Source: Streptomyces indicus
GTDB lineage: Bacteria; Actinomycetota; Actinomycetes; Streptomycetales; Streptomycetaceae
NCBI RefSeq assembly: GCF_900100315.1
Contig: NZ_FNFF01000026.1
Span: 1-53,315 of the forward strand
Direction of reading: 5' to 3'
Length of the DNA: 53,315 nucleotides
Numbering within the stretch: the first letter of the stretch is position 1; each line of letters starts with the position of its first letter. The notes below the pieces were generated by a model. The model searched no databases, had not been told where the DNA came from, and saw only the letters and a program-made list of their open reading frames with translations. Positions 16,716-24,469 of the stretch are shown here, in pieces. The translations under genes were made by a program, and so were the position numbers.

Positions 16716-17726
16716 TCAGGCCGTCGAGCGCGGTCCGGCCGCGCGGCGCAGGCGGTTCGCGATCGCCAGGCCCAGGCCCTCTTCCGCGGGCAGGGCGGCG
16801 AGGATGAGGTCGCAGCCCCGGCGGTCGAGTTCGCGCAGGAAGCCGTAGAGCTCGCGCGCGTAGGCGGGCAGCGAGGCGGGGACCTCGACGACCGCGTGGG
16901 CCGTGACCGGGGTGCCGGTGTGGGCGGCGGGCAGGAAGAGGCCCACGCGGTGACCGCGTCGCTGTGCTTCTTCTGCTTCGGCGATCAGCCGGTCGGGGTC
17001 GACGAGGACGACCCGCGCGTTCGGCGCGTAGTGGGACGGGTGCTGTCCCGGCACGCGGACCGGGCTCGACTCGGGCACCGCGAGGGGGCGGCCCAGGACC
17101 TCTTCGAGTGCCTCACGCGTGACGCCGCCCGGCCGCAGGATGACCGGGGTCTCGCCGGTGGCGTCGACGATGGTCGACTCGACGCCGACCTGGCAGGCGC
17201 CGCCGTCCAGGACGAAGTCCACCGCGTCGCCCAGTTCCGCGCGGACGTCGTCGGCGGTGGTGGGGCTGACCGAGCCGAAGCGGTTGGCGGACGGGGCGGT
17301 GACGCCGCCGCCGAAGGCCGACAGGAGGGCCAGCGCGTCGGGGTGATCGGGCACGCGGACGGCCACCGTCTCCAGGCCCCCGGTCGCCTCCAGGGGCACC
17401 CTGGGGCCGCGCTGAAGAACCAGGGTGAGCGGACCGGGCCAGAAGTGCTCGGCCAGCAGGCGGGCCGGCTCCGGCACCGTCCGCACCCAGTCGTCGAGCT
17501 GCGCGGCGTCGGCGATGTGGACGATCAGGGGGTGGGAGGGCGGGCGTCCCTTGACCTCGAAGATGCGCTTCACCGCGCCGGGGTTCTCGGCGTCGGCGCC
17601 CAGGCCGTAGACGGTCTCGGTCGGCAGGGCCACCAGCCCGCCGGCGCGCAGCACCTCGGCTGCCTTCTCGATGTCCCCGGTCCGGGCGGTCACCTGATCA
17701 CTGGTACGTGCTGACACCCGGGCCAT
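16716..17726 (-). CDS. L-threonylcarbamoyladenylate synthase (Sua5/YwlC/YrdC)
   Basis: 336 residues from ATG 17726; the longer in-frame start at 18035 reads low-complexity sequence. The YrdC domain opens GDIEKAAEVLRAGGLVALPTETVYGLGADA, with the KGRPPSHPLIVHI motif, PGPLTLVLQR, TVAVRVPDHP and SAPSANxFGxxSPTTADDV-type motifs (VTAPSANRFGSVSPTTADDV). After about residue 215 the Sua5 C-terminal domain follows (SSPVRVPGQHPSHYAPNARVVLV...). It makes threonylcarbamoyl-AMP from Thr, bicarbonate and ATP for the t6A37 modification of ANN-decoding tRNAs; cytosolic. Streptomyces also carry a YrdC-type copy elsewhere, so this may be a second form. Confidence 0.9.
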   Translation of the reverse strand: MARVSARTSDQVTARTGDIEKAAEVLRAGGLVALPTETVYGLGADAENPGAVKRIFEVKGRPPSHPLIVHIADAAQLDDWVRTVPEPARLLAEHFWPGPLTLVLQRGPRVPLEATGGLETVAVRVPDHPDALALLSAFGGGVTAPSANRFGSVSPTTADDVRAELGDAVDFVLDGGACQVGVESTIVDATGETPVILRPGGVTREALEEVLGRPLAVPESSPVRVPGQHPSHYAPNARVVLVDPDRLIAEAEEAQRRGHRVGLFLPAAHTGTPVTAHAVVEVPASLPAYARELYGFLRELDRRGCDLILAALPAEEGLGLAIANRLRRAAGPRSTA

Positions 17727-17810
17727 CTTAGAGGCCGCGGACGGTGATCGATTTCGGGCCGGGCGCCCCGCCCGCGCCGGGCACGGCACGCGGGCGCGGA
17801 GCGGCGTGCG

Positions 17811-17840
17811 GGCCGGAGCTCCGCCGACAGAGCTCCGGCC
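17811..17840. terminator. Hairpin between the AraC pseudogene and Sua5 gene
   Basis: 11-bp perfect stem GGCCGGAGCTC / GAGCTCCGGCC around an 8-base loop. It sits about 85 bases upstream of the Sua5 start on the same strand and about 215 bases after the broken AraC gene. Terminator for the upstream gene or leader structure. The rest of the 330-base gap (17727-18055) shows no gene. Confidence 0.5.
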
Positions 17841-18055
17841 GCGTCCCGTCCCCTGTGGTGCTGGGTTCTCCCGCGACTCAGCACGCCGGGGAATCGTGTG
17901 CCCTCGGGCGATAGACAGATCGTGCCTTCCCGGGCGCGGCACGGCAGTGACGCGGAACGAAGTCTTCGGAGCCTTTCCGGGCCGGTTCGAGCCACGAAAC
18001 GAAGGGGTGCGGTGAAGAGCGGGGTTGCTTCGCACCCGAGAGCGTCGGTGGGACG

Positions 18056-19054
18056 TCAGGGGAAGAGCCTCGGGAGGTCGGGCCCCTCCGGCGGGCGCTT
18101 GAGGGTGTCGGACGGGGAGCAGCCGAAGGTGCGCCGGTATGCGGCGGCGAACCGGCCGGGGTGACCGAAGCCCCAGGCGGTGGCGATGGCGGTGACCGTG
18201 ACGCCGGCGGCGGGGACGGCGTTCCGCAGTTCGGCGTGGGCGCGGTGCAGGCGTACCGAGCGCAGGTACTCCATGGGCGTCTGGCCGAGGTGGCGGCGGA
18301 AGGCGTATTGCAGGGCCCGCGGGGTCACGTGTGCGGCTTCGGCGATCTCGGCCAGGCCGATGGCGGTGTGGGCGTGTTCGTCGATGAACGCCCGTGCGCG
18401 GGCGACCGTGCCAGGTGTGGCGTCGCGGGTGTCGGCCGGGGAGGGCTCACGGCCTGTGAGGTTGTTGGGGAAGACGCTCAGGGCCAGCGCGGCGAGGTGC
18501 TGCTCGAACGATGCGTAGACCAGGGGGTGTTCGAGGGTTCCTGTGGTGCAGAGTTCACGGAAGTGGAGTCGGGCGGATTCCCAGACGGCCGCGTGCCGCG
18601 GGGATATCGCGTCCAGGGCCTTGAAGCGGACTTCCTGCTTGCTGTGCGGATGGACGGATGCCGCCGCTCTCGCGAGCAGATCGGGATGCAGGTTGACGGT
18701 GGCCGCCTCGAACAGGTGGGTGCGGGCCGCGTAGGGGCGGTCGGGGGTGTTGGCCAGTCATACGTCGCCACCGCCGTAGGTGCCGCTGTGGCCGCCGCAG
18801 TTGCGCTCGACGGTTCCGCCGGTGCTGCTGATGACGACGAGGGGGCCGTGGGCCTCGTTGGTGAACCGGAGATCCGCGGGCAGCAGCACTTCGTCGTAGG
18901 CGAGCATGCCGACACTCGTATGGCTGAGCGAGAAGGTGGCGCCCTCGGGGATGCCGCCCATGCGCAGCCCGGAGCCGTACGCCTCCCGTAATGCGCTCTC
19001 CGCGACCTCCGCGTCCGATGTGCGGAGGTGGTGCTGCTCGATCTGCTGCGCCAT
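18056..19054 (-). pseudogene. AraC-family transcriptional regulator gene interrupted by an in-frame TGA
   Basis: From ATG 19054 (GGGGGAGT upstream) the frame reads MAQQIEQHHLRTSDAEVAESALREAYGS...HSGTYGGGDV, then TGA at 18760-18758. In the same frame it goes on LANTPDRPYAARTHLFEAATVNLHPD... to the two-helix AraC DNA-binding end (IGLAEIAEAAHVTPRALQYAFRRHLGQTPMEYLRSVRLHRAH...GFGHPGRFAAAYRRTFGCSPSDTL) and stops at 18056. There is no frameshift, only one stop codon at codon 99 of a 332-codon frame. A Trp fits the site well (TGG to TGA). Without readthrough no DNA-binding domain is made, unless restart occurs within the gene. The nearest target would be the divergent chitinase. Confidence 0.85.
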
Positions 19055-19190
19055 GGGACTCCCCCATCCACTGCGCCGGCCTGCCGGGGCACGGCCGCGC
19101 CTCTCTTCGTACGGTAACGCGGTTCGCGTCGCCGCCCGCAGCACGAGGAAACGTCAACTGCCGTGCGCGCCACAGGTATTGACCACTCGA

Positions 19191-19204
19191 TTGGTCTGGA
19201 CCAA
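19191..19204. promoter_or_regulatory. DasR-like operator (dre site) upstream of the chitinase
   Basis: TTGGTCTGGACCAA is a near-perfect palindrome matching the known DasR recognition core TGGTCTAGACCA except the centre. TTGACC at 19179-19184 just upstream could be the -35. The chitinase start is 40 bases downstream. DasR is the GlcNAc-sensing GntR regulator of chitin use in Streptomyces. Confidence 0.65.
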
Positions 19205-19243
19205 GCTGTGCGCCACTCCCCTCACAGGTCCCTGGAGGCAGTT

Positions 19244-21043
19244 GTGGAACGTCACAGACCCCTGGCCGCCGCTCTCGCGTCCGTGCTCGTCGCGGGCGGA
19301 CTCCTCGCGACCGCCACGACGGCGGGTGCGGCGGACACCGAACTCGCCCGCAACGGCGGCTTCGAGGCCGGTCTCGCCGACTGGAGCTGCTCCGCCGGCA
19401 GCGGGGCGGTGGTCTCCTCACCCGTGCACGGCGGCACGAAGGCCCTGCAGGCGACGCCGGCCGGCAGCGACAACGCCAAGTGCTCCCAGACCATCACCGT
19501 CCAGCCCAACTCCTCCTACACGCTGAGCGGTTGGGTGCGCGGCAGCTACGTGTACCTGGGGGCGTCGGGCACCGGCACCACCGATGTCTCCACGTGGACG
19601 CAGTCCGCACCGGACTGGCAGAAGCTCTCCACCTCGTTCCGCACCGGGGCCTCCACCACCTCCGTGACCGTCTACACCCACGGCTGGTACGGGACGGCGG
19701 CCTACCAGGCCGACGACCTCTCGCTCGTCGGCCCCGGCGGCGCTCCGGTCCAGGTGCCCGCGGCGCCGACCGGGCTCGCGGCGGGCAGCCCCACCAGCAC
19801 GGCCGTCCCGCTGTCCTGGTCCGCCGTCCCCGGCGCGACGCGCTACACCGTCTACGCGAACGGCGTGCAGAAGACGACGGTGAGCGGCACCTCGGCCACC
19901 GTCACCGGTCTTAATCCCGCCACGGCGTACACCTTCCAGGTCACCGCGGGCAACAGCGCCGGCGACTCCCCCAAGTCCGTCTCCGTCACCGCGACCACCA
20001 CCGGCGGCGGCGAGCCCGGCGGCGGCGATCTGCCCGCGCACGCCCTCGTCGGCTATCTCCACGCGAGCTTCGCCAACGGCTCCGGGTATACGCGGATGGC
20101 CGACGTGCCCGACTCCTGGGACGTGATCAACCTGGCGTTCGGCGAGCCGACTTCGGTCACCTCGGGCGACATCCGCTTCAAGCTGTGCCCGCCGACCGAG
20201 TGCCCGGGCGTGGAGTCCGAGGCCGAGTTCAAGGCCGCGATCAAGGCCAAGCAGGCCGCGGGCAAGAAGGTGCTCATCTCGATCGGCGGCCAGAACGGGC
20301 AGGTGCAGCTGGCCACGGCCGGGGCCCGGGACGCCTTCGTCTCCTCCGTATCGCAGATCATCGACACTTACGGGCTCGACGGCCTCGACATCGACTTCGA
20401 GGGCCACTCGCTGTCGCTGCAGAACGGCGACACCGACTTCCGCAACCCCACGACTCCCGTGATCGTCAATCTGATTCAGGCGGTCAAGACGCTCAAGGCG
20501 AAGTACGGACCTGACTTCGTGCTGACGATGGCGCCGGAGACGTTCTTCGTGCAGCTCGGCTACCAGTTCTACGGATCGGGCCCCTGGGGCGGCCAGGACC
20601 CGCGCGCCGGCGCCTACCTGCCCGTGATCCACGCGCTGCGCGACGACCTCACGCTGCTGCACGTCCAGGACTACAACTCCGGCCCGATCATGGGCCTGGA
20701 CAACCAGTACCACTCGATGGGCGGCGCCGACTTCCACATCGCGATGACCGACATGCTGCTCACCGGCTTCCCGGTGGCGGGCAACGCCGACCGCGTCTTC
20801 CCCGCCCTGCGGCCCGAGCAGGTGGCCATCGGGCTGCCCGCCTCCCCGAACGCGGGCAACGGGCACACGTCCACCGCCGAGGTGAACAAGGCGCTGGACT
20901 GCCTCACCAAGAAGACCAACTGCGGCTCGTACCAGACCCATGGGACCTGGCCGGGCCTGCGCGGGCTGATGACGTGGTCCATCAACTGGGACCGGTTCAA
21001 CGGCTGGGAGTTCAGCAGGAACTTCGACGCCTACCGGTGGTAA
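19244..21043 (+). CDS. Secreted chitinase, carbohydrate-binding module + FnIII + GH18
   Basis: 599 residues from GTG 19244 (GGAGG at 19234-19238). Signal peptide: basic start VERHRPLAAALASVLVAGG, cleavage after TAGAA near 33. Residues about 34-165 form a CBM (NGGFEAGLADWSC...YQADDLSLVG; CBM_4_9/CBM16-like), about 173-262 an FnIII domain, then a Gly/Glu linker and GH18 from about 268. The catalytic motif DGLDIDFE has D379, D382, D384 and the acid E386. It hydrolyses chitin outside the cell; modular build and length match Streptomyces GH18 chitinases. Regulation by DasR is suggested by the upstream site. Followed by a strong hairpin. Confidence 0.93.
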   Translation: MERHRPLAAALASVLVAGGLLATATTAGAADTELARNGGFEAGLADWSCSAGSGAVVSSPVHGGTKALQATPAGSDNAKCSQTITVQPNSSYTLSGWVRGSYVYLGASGTGTTDVSTWTQSAPDWQKLSTSFRTGASTTSVTVYTHGWYGTAAYQADDLSLVGPGGAPVQVPAAPTGLAAGSPTSTAVPLSWSAVPGATRYTVYANGVQKTTVSGTSATVTGLNPATAYTFQVTAGNSAGDSPKSVSVTATTTGGGEPGGGDLPAHALVGYLHASFANGSGYTRMADVPDSWDVINLAFGEPTSVTSGDIRFKLCPPTECPGVESEAEFKAAIKAKQAAGKKVLISIGGQNGQVQLATAGARDAFVSSVSQIIDTYGLDGLDIDFEGHSLSLQNGDTDFRNPTTPVIVNLIQAVKTLKAKYGPDFVLTMAPETFFVQLGYQFYGSGPWGGQDPRAGAYLPVIHALRDDLTLLHVQDYNSGPIMGLDNQYHSMGGADFHIAMTDMLLTGFPVAGNADRVFPALRPEQVAIGLPASPNAGNGHTSTAEVNKALDCLTKKTNCGSYQTHGTWPGLRGLMTWSINWDRFNGWEFSRNFDAYRW

Positions 21044-21057
21044 GGCGGCGGGGGGAC

Positions 21058-21094
21058 GGGGGGAGATCGTGTGCAATATCATGATCTTCCCCCC
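21058..21094 (+). terminator. Hairpin after the chitinase and in front of the beta-lactamase start
   Basis: GGGGGGAGATC (21058-21068) pairs with GATCTTCCCCCC (21083-21094) with one bulged A, loop of 14 bases. It ends 18 bases before the beta-lactamase ATG and 5 bases before its GGAG. It can end chitinase transcripts or act as an attenuator in the beta-lactamase leader. Confidence 0.7.
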
Positions 21095-21112
21095 ACCCTG
21101 GAGAAACACCGT

Positions 21113-22057
21113 ATGCCGCACCGCCCCAGCCGCCGCACCGCTCTGACCGCGCTCCTCGCCGCAGCCGCCGTACCCCTGGCCGGCTGCGGCGGGGACGGGG
21201 AACCCCGTGCTGACCGGCCGGAGACTTCGGGCGACTCGAAGGCTCCGGCCACGGTCGAGGTGCCGGAGGCGGAATTCCGGTCCCTGGAGCGGGAGTTCGA
21301 CGCGCGCCTCGGCGTGTTCGCCGTGGACACGGCCGACGGGCGGGAGCTCGCCTACCACGCCGACGAGCGGTTCGCGTACTGCTCGACCTGCAAGGCGTTC
21401 CTCGCGGCGGCCGTCCTGGACAAGGGCGGAGTCGGCGGCCTCGACCGTGAGGTGGCCGTGCGCCGCGCCGACGTCGAGGGCTGGTCGCCGGTGACCGAGA
21501 AGAACATCGGCTCCCGGATGACGTTGCGCGCGCTGTGCGACGCCGCGGTCCGCCACAGCGACAACGGGGCGGCCAACGCGCTCTTCCACGAGCTGGACGG
21601 GCCGCGCGGGCTGCAACGGGCGCTGCGGGCCATCGGGGACGAGACCACGCGCTGCGACCGCTACGAGGTCGAGTTGAGTGAGGCCCGGCCCGGTGACGAG
21701 CGGGACACCAGCACGCCGCGCGCGCTCGCCCGCTCCCTGCGGCAGTACGCGCTCGGCGACGTCCTCGACGCGGAGGGGCGCGGCCTGCTGACCGACTGGC
21801 TCGTCCGCAACACCACCGGTGACAAGCTCATCAGGGCCGGGGCGCCGGACGGCTGGCGGATCGGCGACAAGACCGGCAACGGCTCCTACGGGACCCGTAA
21901 CGACATCGCGCTCGCCTGGCCGCCGGGCGGAGGCGAGCCGGTGGTCCTGGCCGTCATGTCCCGCCGCGCCGGCGGGGGCCCGGACGCGGAGCACGACGAC
22001 GCGCTGATCGCCCGTGCCGCTGCCGCCGTCTTCCGCGCACTGGGGAGCGGCGCCTAG
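21113..22057 (+). CDS. Class A beta-lactamase, lipoprotein form
   Basis: 314 residues from ATG 21113. The N-terminus has twin Arg (SRRTALTALLAAAAVP) and a lipobox LAGC with C25, so probably Tat-exported and lipid-anchored. Active-site motifs: S91-T-C-K94, S148-D-N150, general base E184 in DRYEVELS, and K253-T-G. The Asn that normally follows in ExxLN (Ambler 170) is Ser here. Extra Cys at 90, 93, 141 and 180. It hydrolyses beta-lactams by an acyl-enzyme; whether it does so well with the altered omega loop is open. Overlaps no gene; the chitinase terminator precedes it. Confidence 0.88.
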   Translation: MPHRPSRRTALTALLAAAAVPLAGCGGDGEPRADRPETSGDSKAPATVEVPEAEFRSLEREFDARLGVFAVDTADGRELAYHADERFAYCSTCKAFLAAAVLDKGGVGGLDREVAVRRADVEGWSPVTEKNIGSRMTLRALCDAAVRHSDNGAANALFHELDGPRGLQRALRAIGDETTRCDRYEVELSEARPGDERDTSTPRALARSLRQYALGDVLDAEGRGLLTDWLVRNTTGDKLIRAGAPDGWRIGDKTGNGSYGTRNDIALAWPPGGGEPVVLAVMSRRAGGGPDAEHDDALIARAAAAVFRALGSGA

Positions 22058-22122
22058 CGGGGCGGCCGGCGGCGAAGGAGAAACAGATCCTTGACGGCGC
22101 CGTGGCGGGGAACCGGGAACCC

Positions 22123-22320
22123 ATGAACACCGCGAAACTCGAACTCGCCGCCAAGCGCTACCGCGAGGCACAGGCCGCCCTCGACGCCGCTCTCGACGAT
22201 CTGCGCACGGAAGCCGCCACCGTGCTTCGCGACGGTGGTGACGTGGCGGAGGTCGCCCGGATCACAGGGTGGCGGAAGCGGCAGGTACGGCAGCTCGGCG
22301 CGCGCAGGAGCAGCGGCTGA
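22123..22320 (+). CDS. Small HTH-like protein, 65 aa
   Basis: MNTAKLELAAKRYREAQAALDAALDDLRTEAATVL followed by DGGDVAEVARITGWRKRQVRQLGARRSSG. The second part reads as a short HTH (VAEVARITGWRKRQVRQL) behind a coiled helix. This layout recurs in small Streptomyces proteins that may bind DNA; from memory only. ATG 22123 has no strong ribosome site. Reads in the same direction as the beta-lactamase, 65 bases downstream. Function unknown. Confidence 0.6.
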   Translation: MNTAKLELAAKRYREAQAALDAALDDLRTEAATVLRDGGDVAEVARITGWRKRQVRQLGARRSSG

Positions 22321-22388
22321 CCCCGGCGCGCGCGAGACCATCGGCCGGCCCCGGCCCCGCCGACCGTGGCGGAGCCGGAATCGGCGGG

Positions 22389-24350
22389 TCAGACGGTACG
22401 GCCCAGGCGCTCCGCGAGCCTCGTGGCGTTCATGTACGCGATGGCCTCGATGGAGATCATCGGGTTCACGCCCGACGAGGTCGGGAAGCAGGACGCGTCC
22501 GCCACCACGATGTTGGGGACCTCCCAGGTGGCTCCGTCGGGGTCGGTCGCGCTGGTGTCGCGGCTGCCGCCCATGCGGGCGGTGCCCATGATGTGCAGCG
22601 CGGCGATCGCACAACGCCCTGGCCGGTAGCCGGCGTTGCGGCAGGCTACCGCGAACTCCTCGAAGGTGCCGCTTCGTCCGGGTTCGTACGCGGGGCCCGC
22701 CTGGTGGGCCGAGGAGATGCGGCGGGCTCCGGCGGCGGCGAGGATCCTGGCGGCGCCCTCGACTCCGGCGTGCAGGTGTGCGGCGTCGCGGTCCGAGAGG
22801 CGGTAGTGCGGAACGGGTTCGCCGTCGCGCGCCACCTTGACCACACCGCTGTCGCGGTCGCGGGTGATGATGCCGACTCCGGCCGTACGAGGGAGGTCCT
22901 TCAGGGCCGCGAGGTGAGCGGTGCCGCCGCGCCAGTTCATGAAGCCCTGGAGCGCGGCCGGGTTGCCGGGGCCCGTCTCGTAGATCACGCCGTGGCCGCG
23001 GCCGTCGAGGTCGCTGTGCTCGCGCGAGTAGCGGGTCTGCATCCCGCCCTCCCAGGGGCGGATCTCCTCGTCGAACAGGCCCCACACCGCCGTCGCGGGA
23101 TGCAGCCGCAGATAGCGGCCGATCGTCGCGTCGGTGAGTCCCGAGCGGCGCAGCAGCGCGGGTGTCTGGATGGCGCCCGCGGCCACGACGACCGCGCGGG
23201 CCCGCACGGTGACGGCATGCCCGGCGGTGGTGGTGCCGCGCACCCCGACGGCGCGGCCCTGCTGCACGTCGACGGTGCGGACGGCCGTGTCGATGACGAG
23301 GCGGGCGCCGGCCGCTTCGGCGTCGGCGAGCCAGGTCTTGGTGACGGACTGCTTCGCGCCGAGCCGGCAGCCGTATCCGCAGCGTCCGCAGTCCGTGCCC
23401 GTGTCGCAGCCGACGACGTTGCGCGGCATGGCGTCGACATGCCAGCCCAGGGCGCGCAGGCCCCGCTCCATCACGGTGTCGCGCGCCGATGCGGTGCTGT
23501 GGTCGGTGTTGACGGAAAGCCTCTCCGTGACCGCGTCGAGGGCCTGGGTGTACTCCTTCTCCGCGAACTGGCCCGCGCCGAGGGAGGCCCATTCCTCGCG
23601 GATCTCGTCGGGTGTACGGAAGGACGTGGTCCAGTTGACCACCGTGCCGCCGCCCAGGCAGGAGCCCGCGACCAGGGAGACCTGGCCCTCCGCGGTCGCC
23701 GAGGGGCCGGAGGCGTACAGGCGGCTCAAGCCCGACAGTTCACCGCCGTCGAAGTCCGCGTCGTCGAAGTACCCGCCGCGTTCGAGGACGACCACGTCGA
23801 GGCCCGCGCCGGCCAGGGCGGCTGCCGCGGTGCCGCCGCCGGCACCCGAGCCGACCACGACGACATCGCAGTCGAGGGTGGTGTCCGCGGTGGGCGACAG
23901 GGGTGCGAGGGGCGGGCGCGGGGCGTCGGGCTTCACGCCCAGCGGCCCGGGGTAGCCGATGGCCTCCCAGACCGGCGAGGTGCCGCTCTCCCCCGGGGCC
24001 AGCAGGTAGGCGGAGGTGGCCAGGCCGCGCAGGGCCTGGAACAGGACGCGTTTGCGCTCCGAGGAGGCGCCGCCCAGGCGGAGCAGGAGCTCCTCGCGGG
24101 CGGCCGGTGCGAGCTCGGAGAACCGGCGGCCGCGCGTGCCCAGGACCAGCCCGCCCAGCCGCGTGTCCCACACCGAGAGCAGGGTGGCGAGCTGCTTGCG
24201 GTCCCGGGCGCGCGGCATGGCGCCCGCGAGGCCTTCGGCCAGGGGCACCGCGCCGAGCGCGCCCGCCGACGGGATCGAGGCGCCGTCCCCCGGGGCGAAG
24301 GTGTCGCATATCGCGGTGAGCGCCGCCCGCTGGCGGGAGTCGAGCTGCAT
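22389..24350 (-). CDS. GMC-family FAD oxidoreductase (long-chain alcohol oxidase-like)
   Basis: 653 residues from ATG 24350 (MQLDSRQRAALTAICDTFAPG). The extra N-terminal domain of about 160 residues with LSVWDTRLGGLVLGTRGRRF is what fatty-alcohol oxidases carry ahead of the FAD domain. FAD-binding GSGAGGG is near 170, GSCLGGGTVVNW near 240, a Cys-rich DTGTDCGRCGYGC, and the catalytic HIMGTARMGG / SGVNPM end. It oxidises primary alcohols to aldehydes with O2 or another acceptor. It lies just downstream of the acyl-CoA synthetase on the same strand (116 bases), so the pair could take an alcohol to an aldehyde, and after oxidation to acyl-CoA. Substrate is inference. Confidence 0.87.
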   Translation of the reverse strand: MQLDSRQRAALTAICDTFAPGDGASIPSAGALGAVPLAEGLAGAMPRARDRKQLATLLSVWDTRLGGLVLGTRGRRFSELAPAAREELLLRLGGASSERKRVLFQALRGLATSAYLLAPGESGTSPVWEAIGYPGPLGVKPDAPRPPLAPLSPTADTTLDCDVVVVGSGAGGGTAAAALAGAGLDVVVLERGGYFDDADFDGGELSGLSRLYASGPSATAEGQVSLVAGSCLGGGTVVNWTTSFRTPDEIREEWASLGAGQFAEKEYTQALDAVTERLSVNTDHSTASARDTVMERGLRALGWHVDAMPRNVVGCDTGTDCGRCGYGCRLGAKQSVTKTWLADAEAAGARLVIDTAVRTVDVQQGRAVGVRGTTTAGHAVTVRARAVVVAAGAIQTPALLRRSGLTDATIGRYLRLHPATAVWGLFDEEIRPWEGGMQTRYSREHSDLDGRGHGVIYETGPGNPAALQGFMNWRGGTAHLAALKDLPRTAGVGIITRDRDSGVVKVARDGEPVPHYRLSDRDAAHLHAGVEGAARILAAAGARRISSAHQAGPAYEPGRSGTFEEFAVACRNAGYRPGRCAIAALHIMGTARMGGSRDTSATDPDGATWEVPNIVVADASCFPTSSGVNPMISIEAIAYMNATRLAERLGRTV

Positions 24351-24424
24351 GGGGCCGTCCTTGGACGTGGGAGGGGTGAGGGGTTCCGGGGCCGCCGGAT
24401 TCGCCGGCGGCCTGCGCGCGTGCG

Positions 24425-24469
24425 TCCGGGTGTGCTCAGTCCGGGTGTGCTCAGTCCCGGTGTGCTCAG
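24425..24469. repeat. Three tandem 15-bp repeats at the end of the acyl-CoA synthetase gene
   Basis: Unit TCCGGGTGTGCTCAG at 24425-24439 and 24440-24454, with third copy TCCCGGTGTGCTCAG at 24455-24469. The third copy contains the stop codon (TCA at 24466-24468 on plus) of the minus-strand gene. The other two lie in the 115-base gap before the GMC gene. Each copy repeats the stop in the same context, as produced by slippage. Confidence 0.85.

Noticed and set aside
16688..16732. GCCGTCAGG-type short direct repeats at the end of the Sua5 gene
   Set aside because: Few and irregular copies; no sign of a CRISPR or regulatory array.
17690..18035. N-terminal extension of Sua5 from 18035
   Set aside because: Low-complexity Arg/Pro sequence across a terminator-like hairpin; the YrdC domain starts just after ATG 17726.
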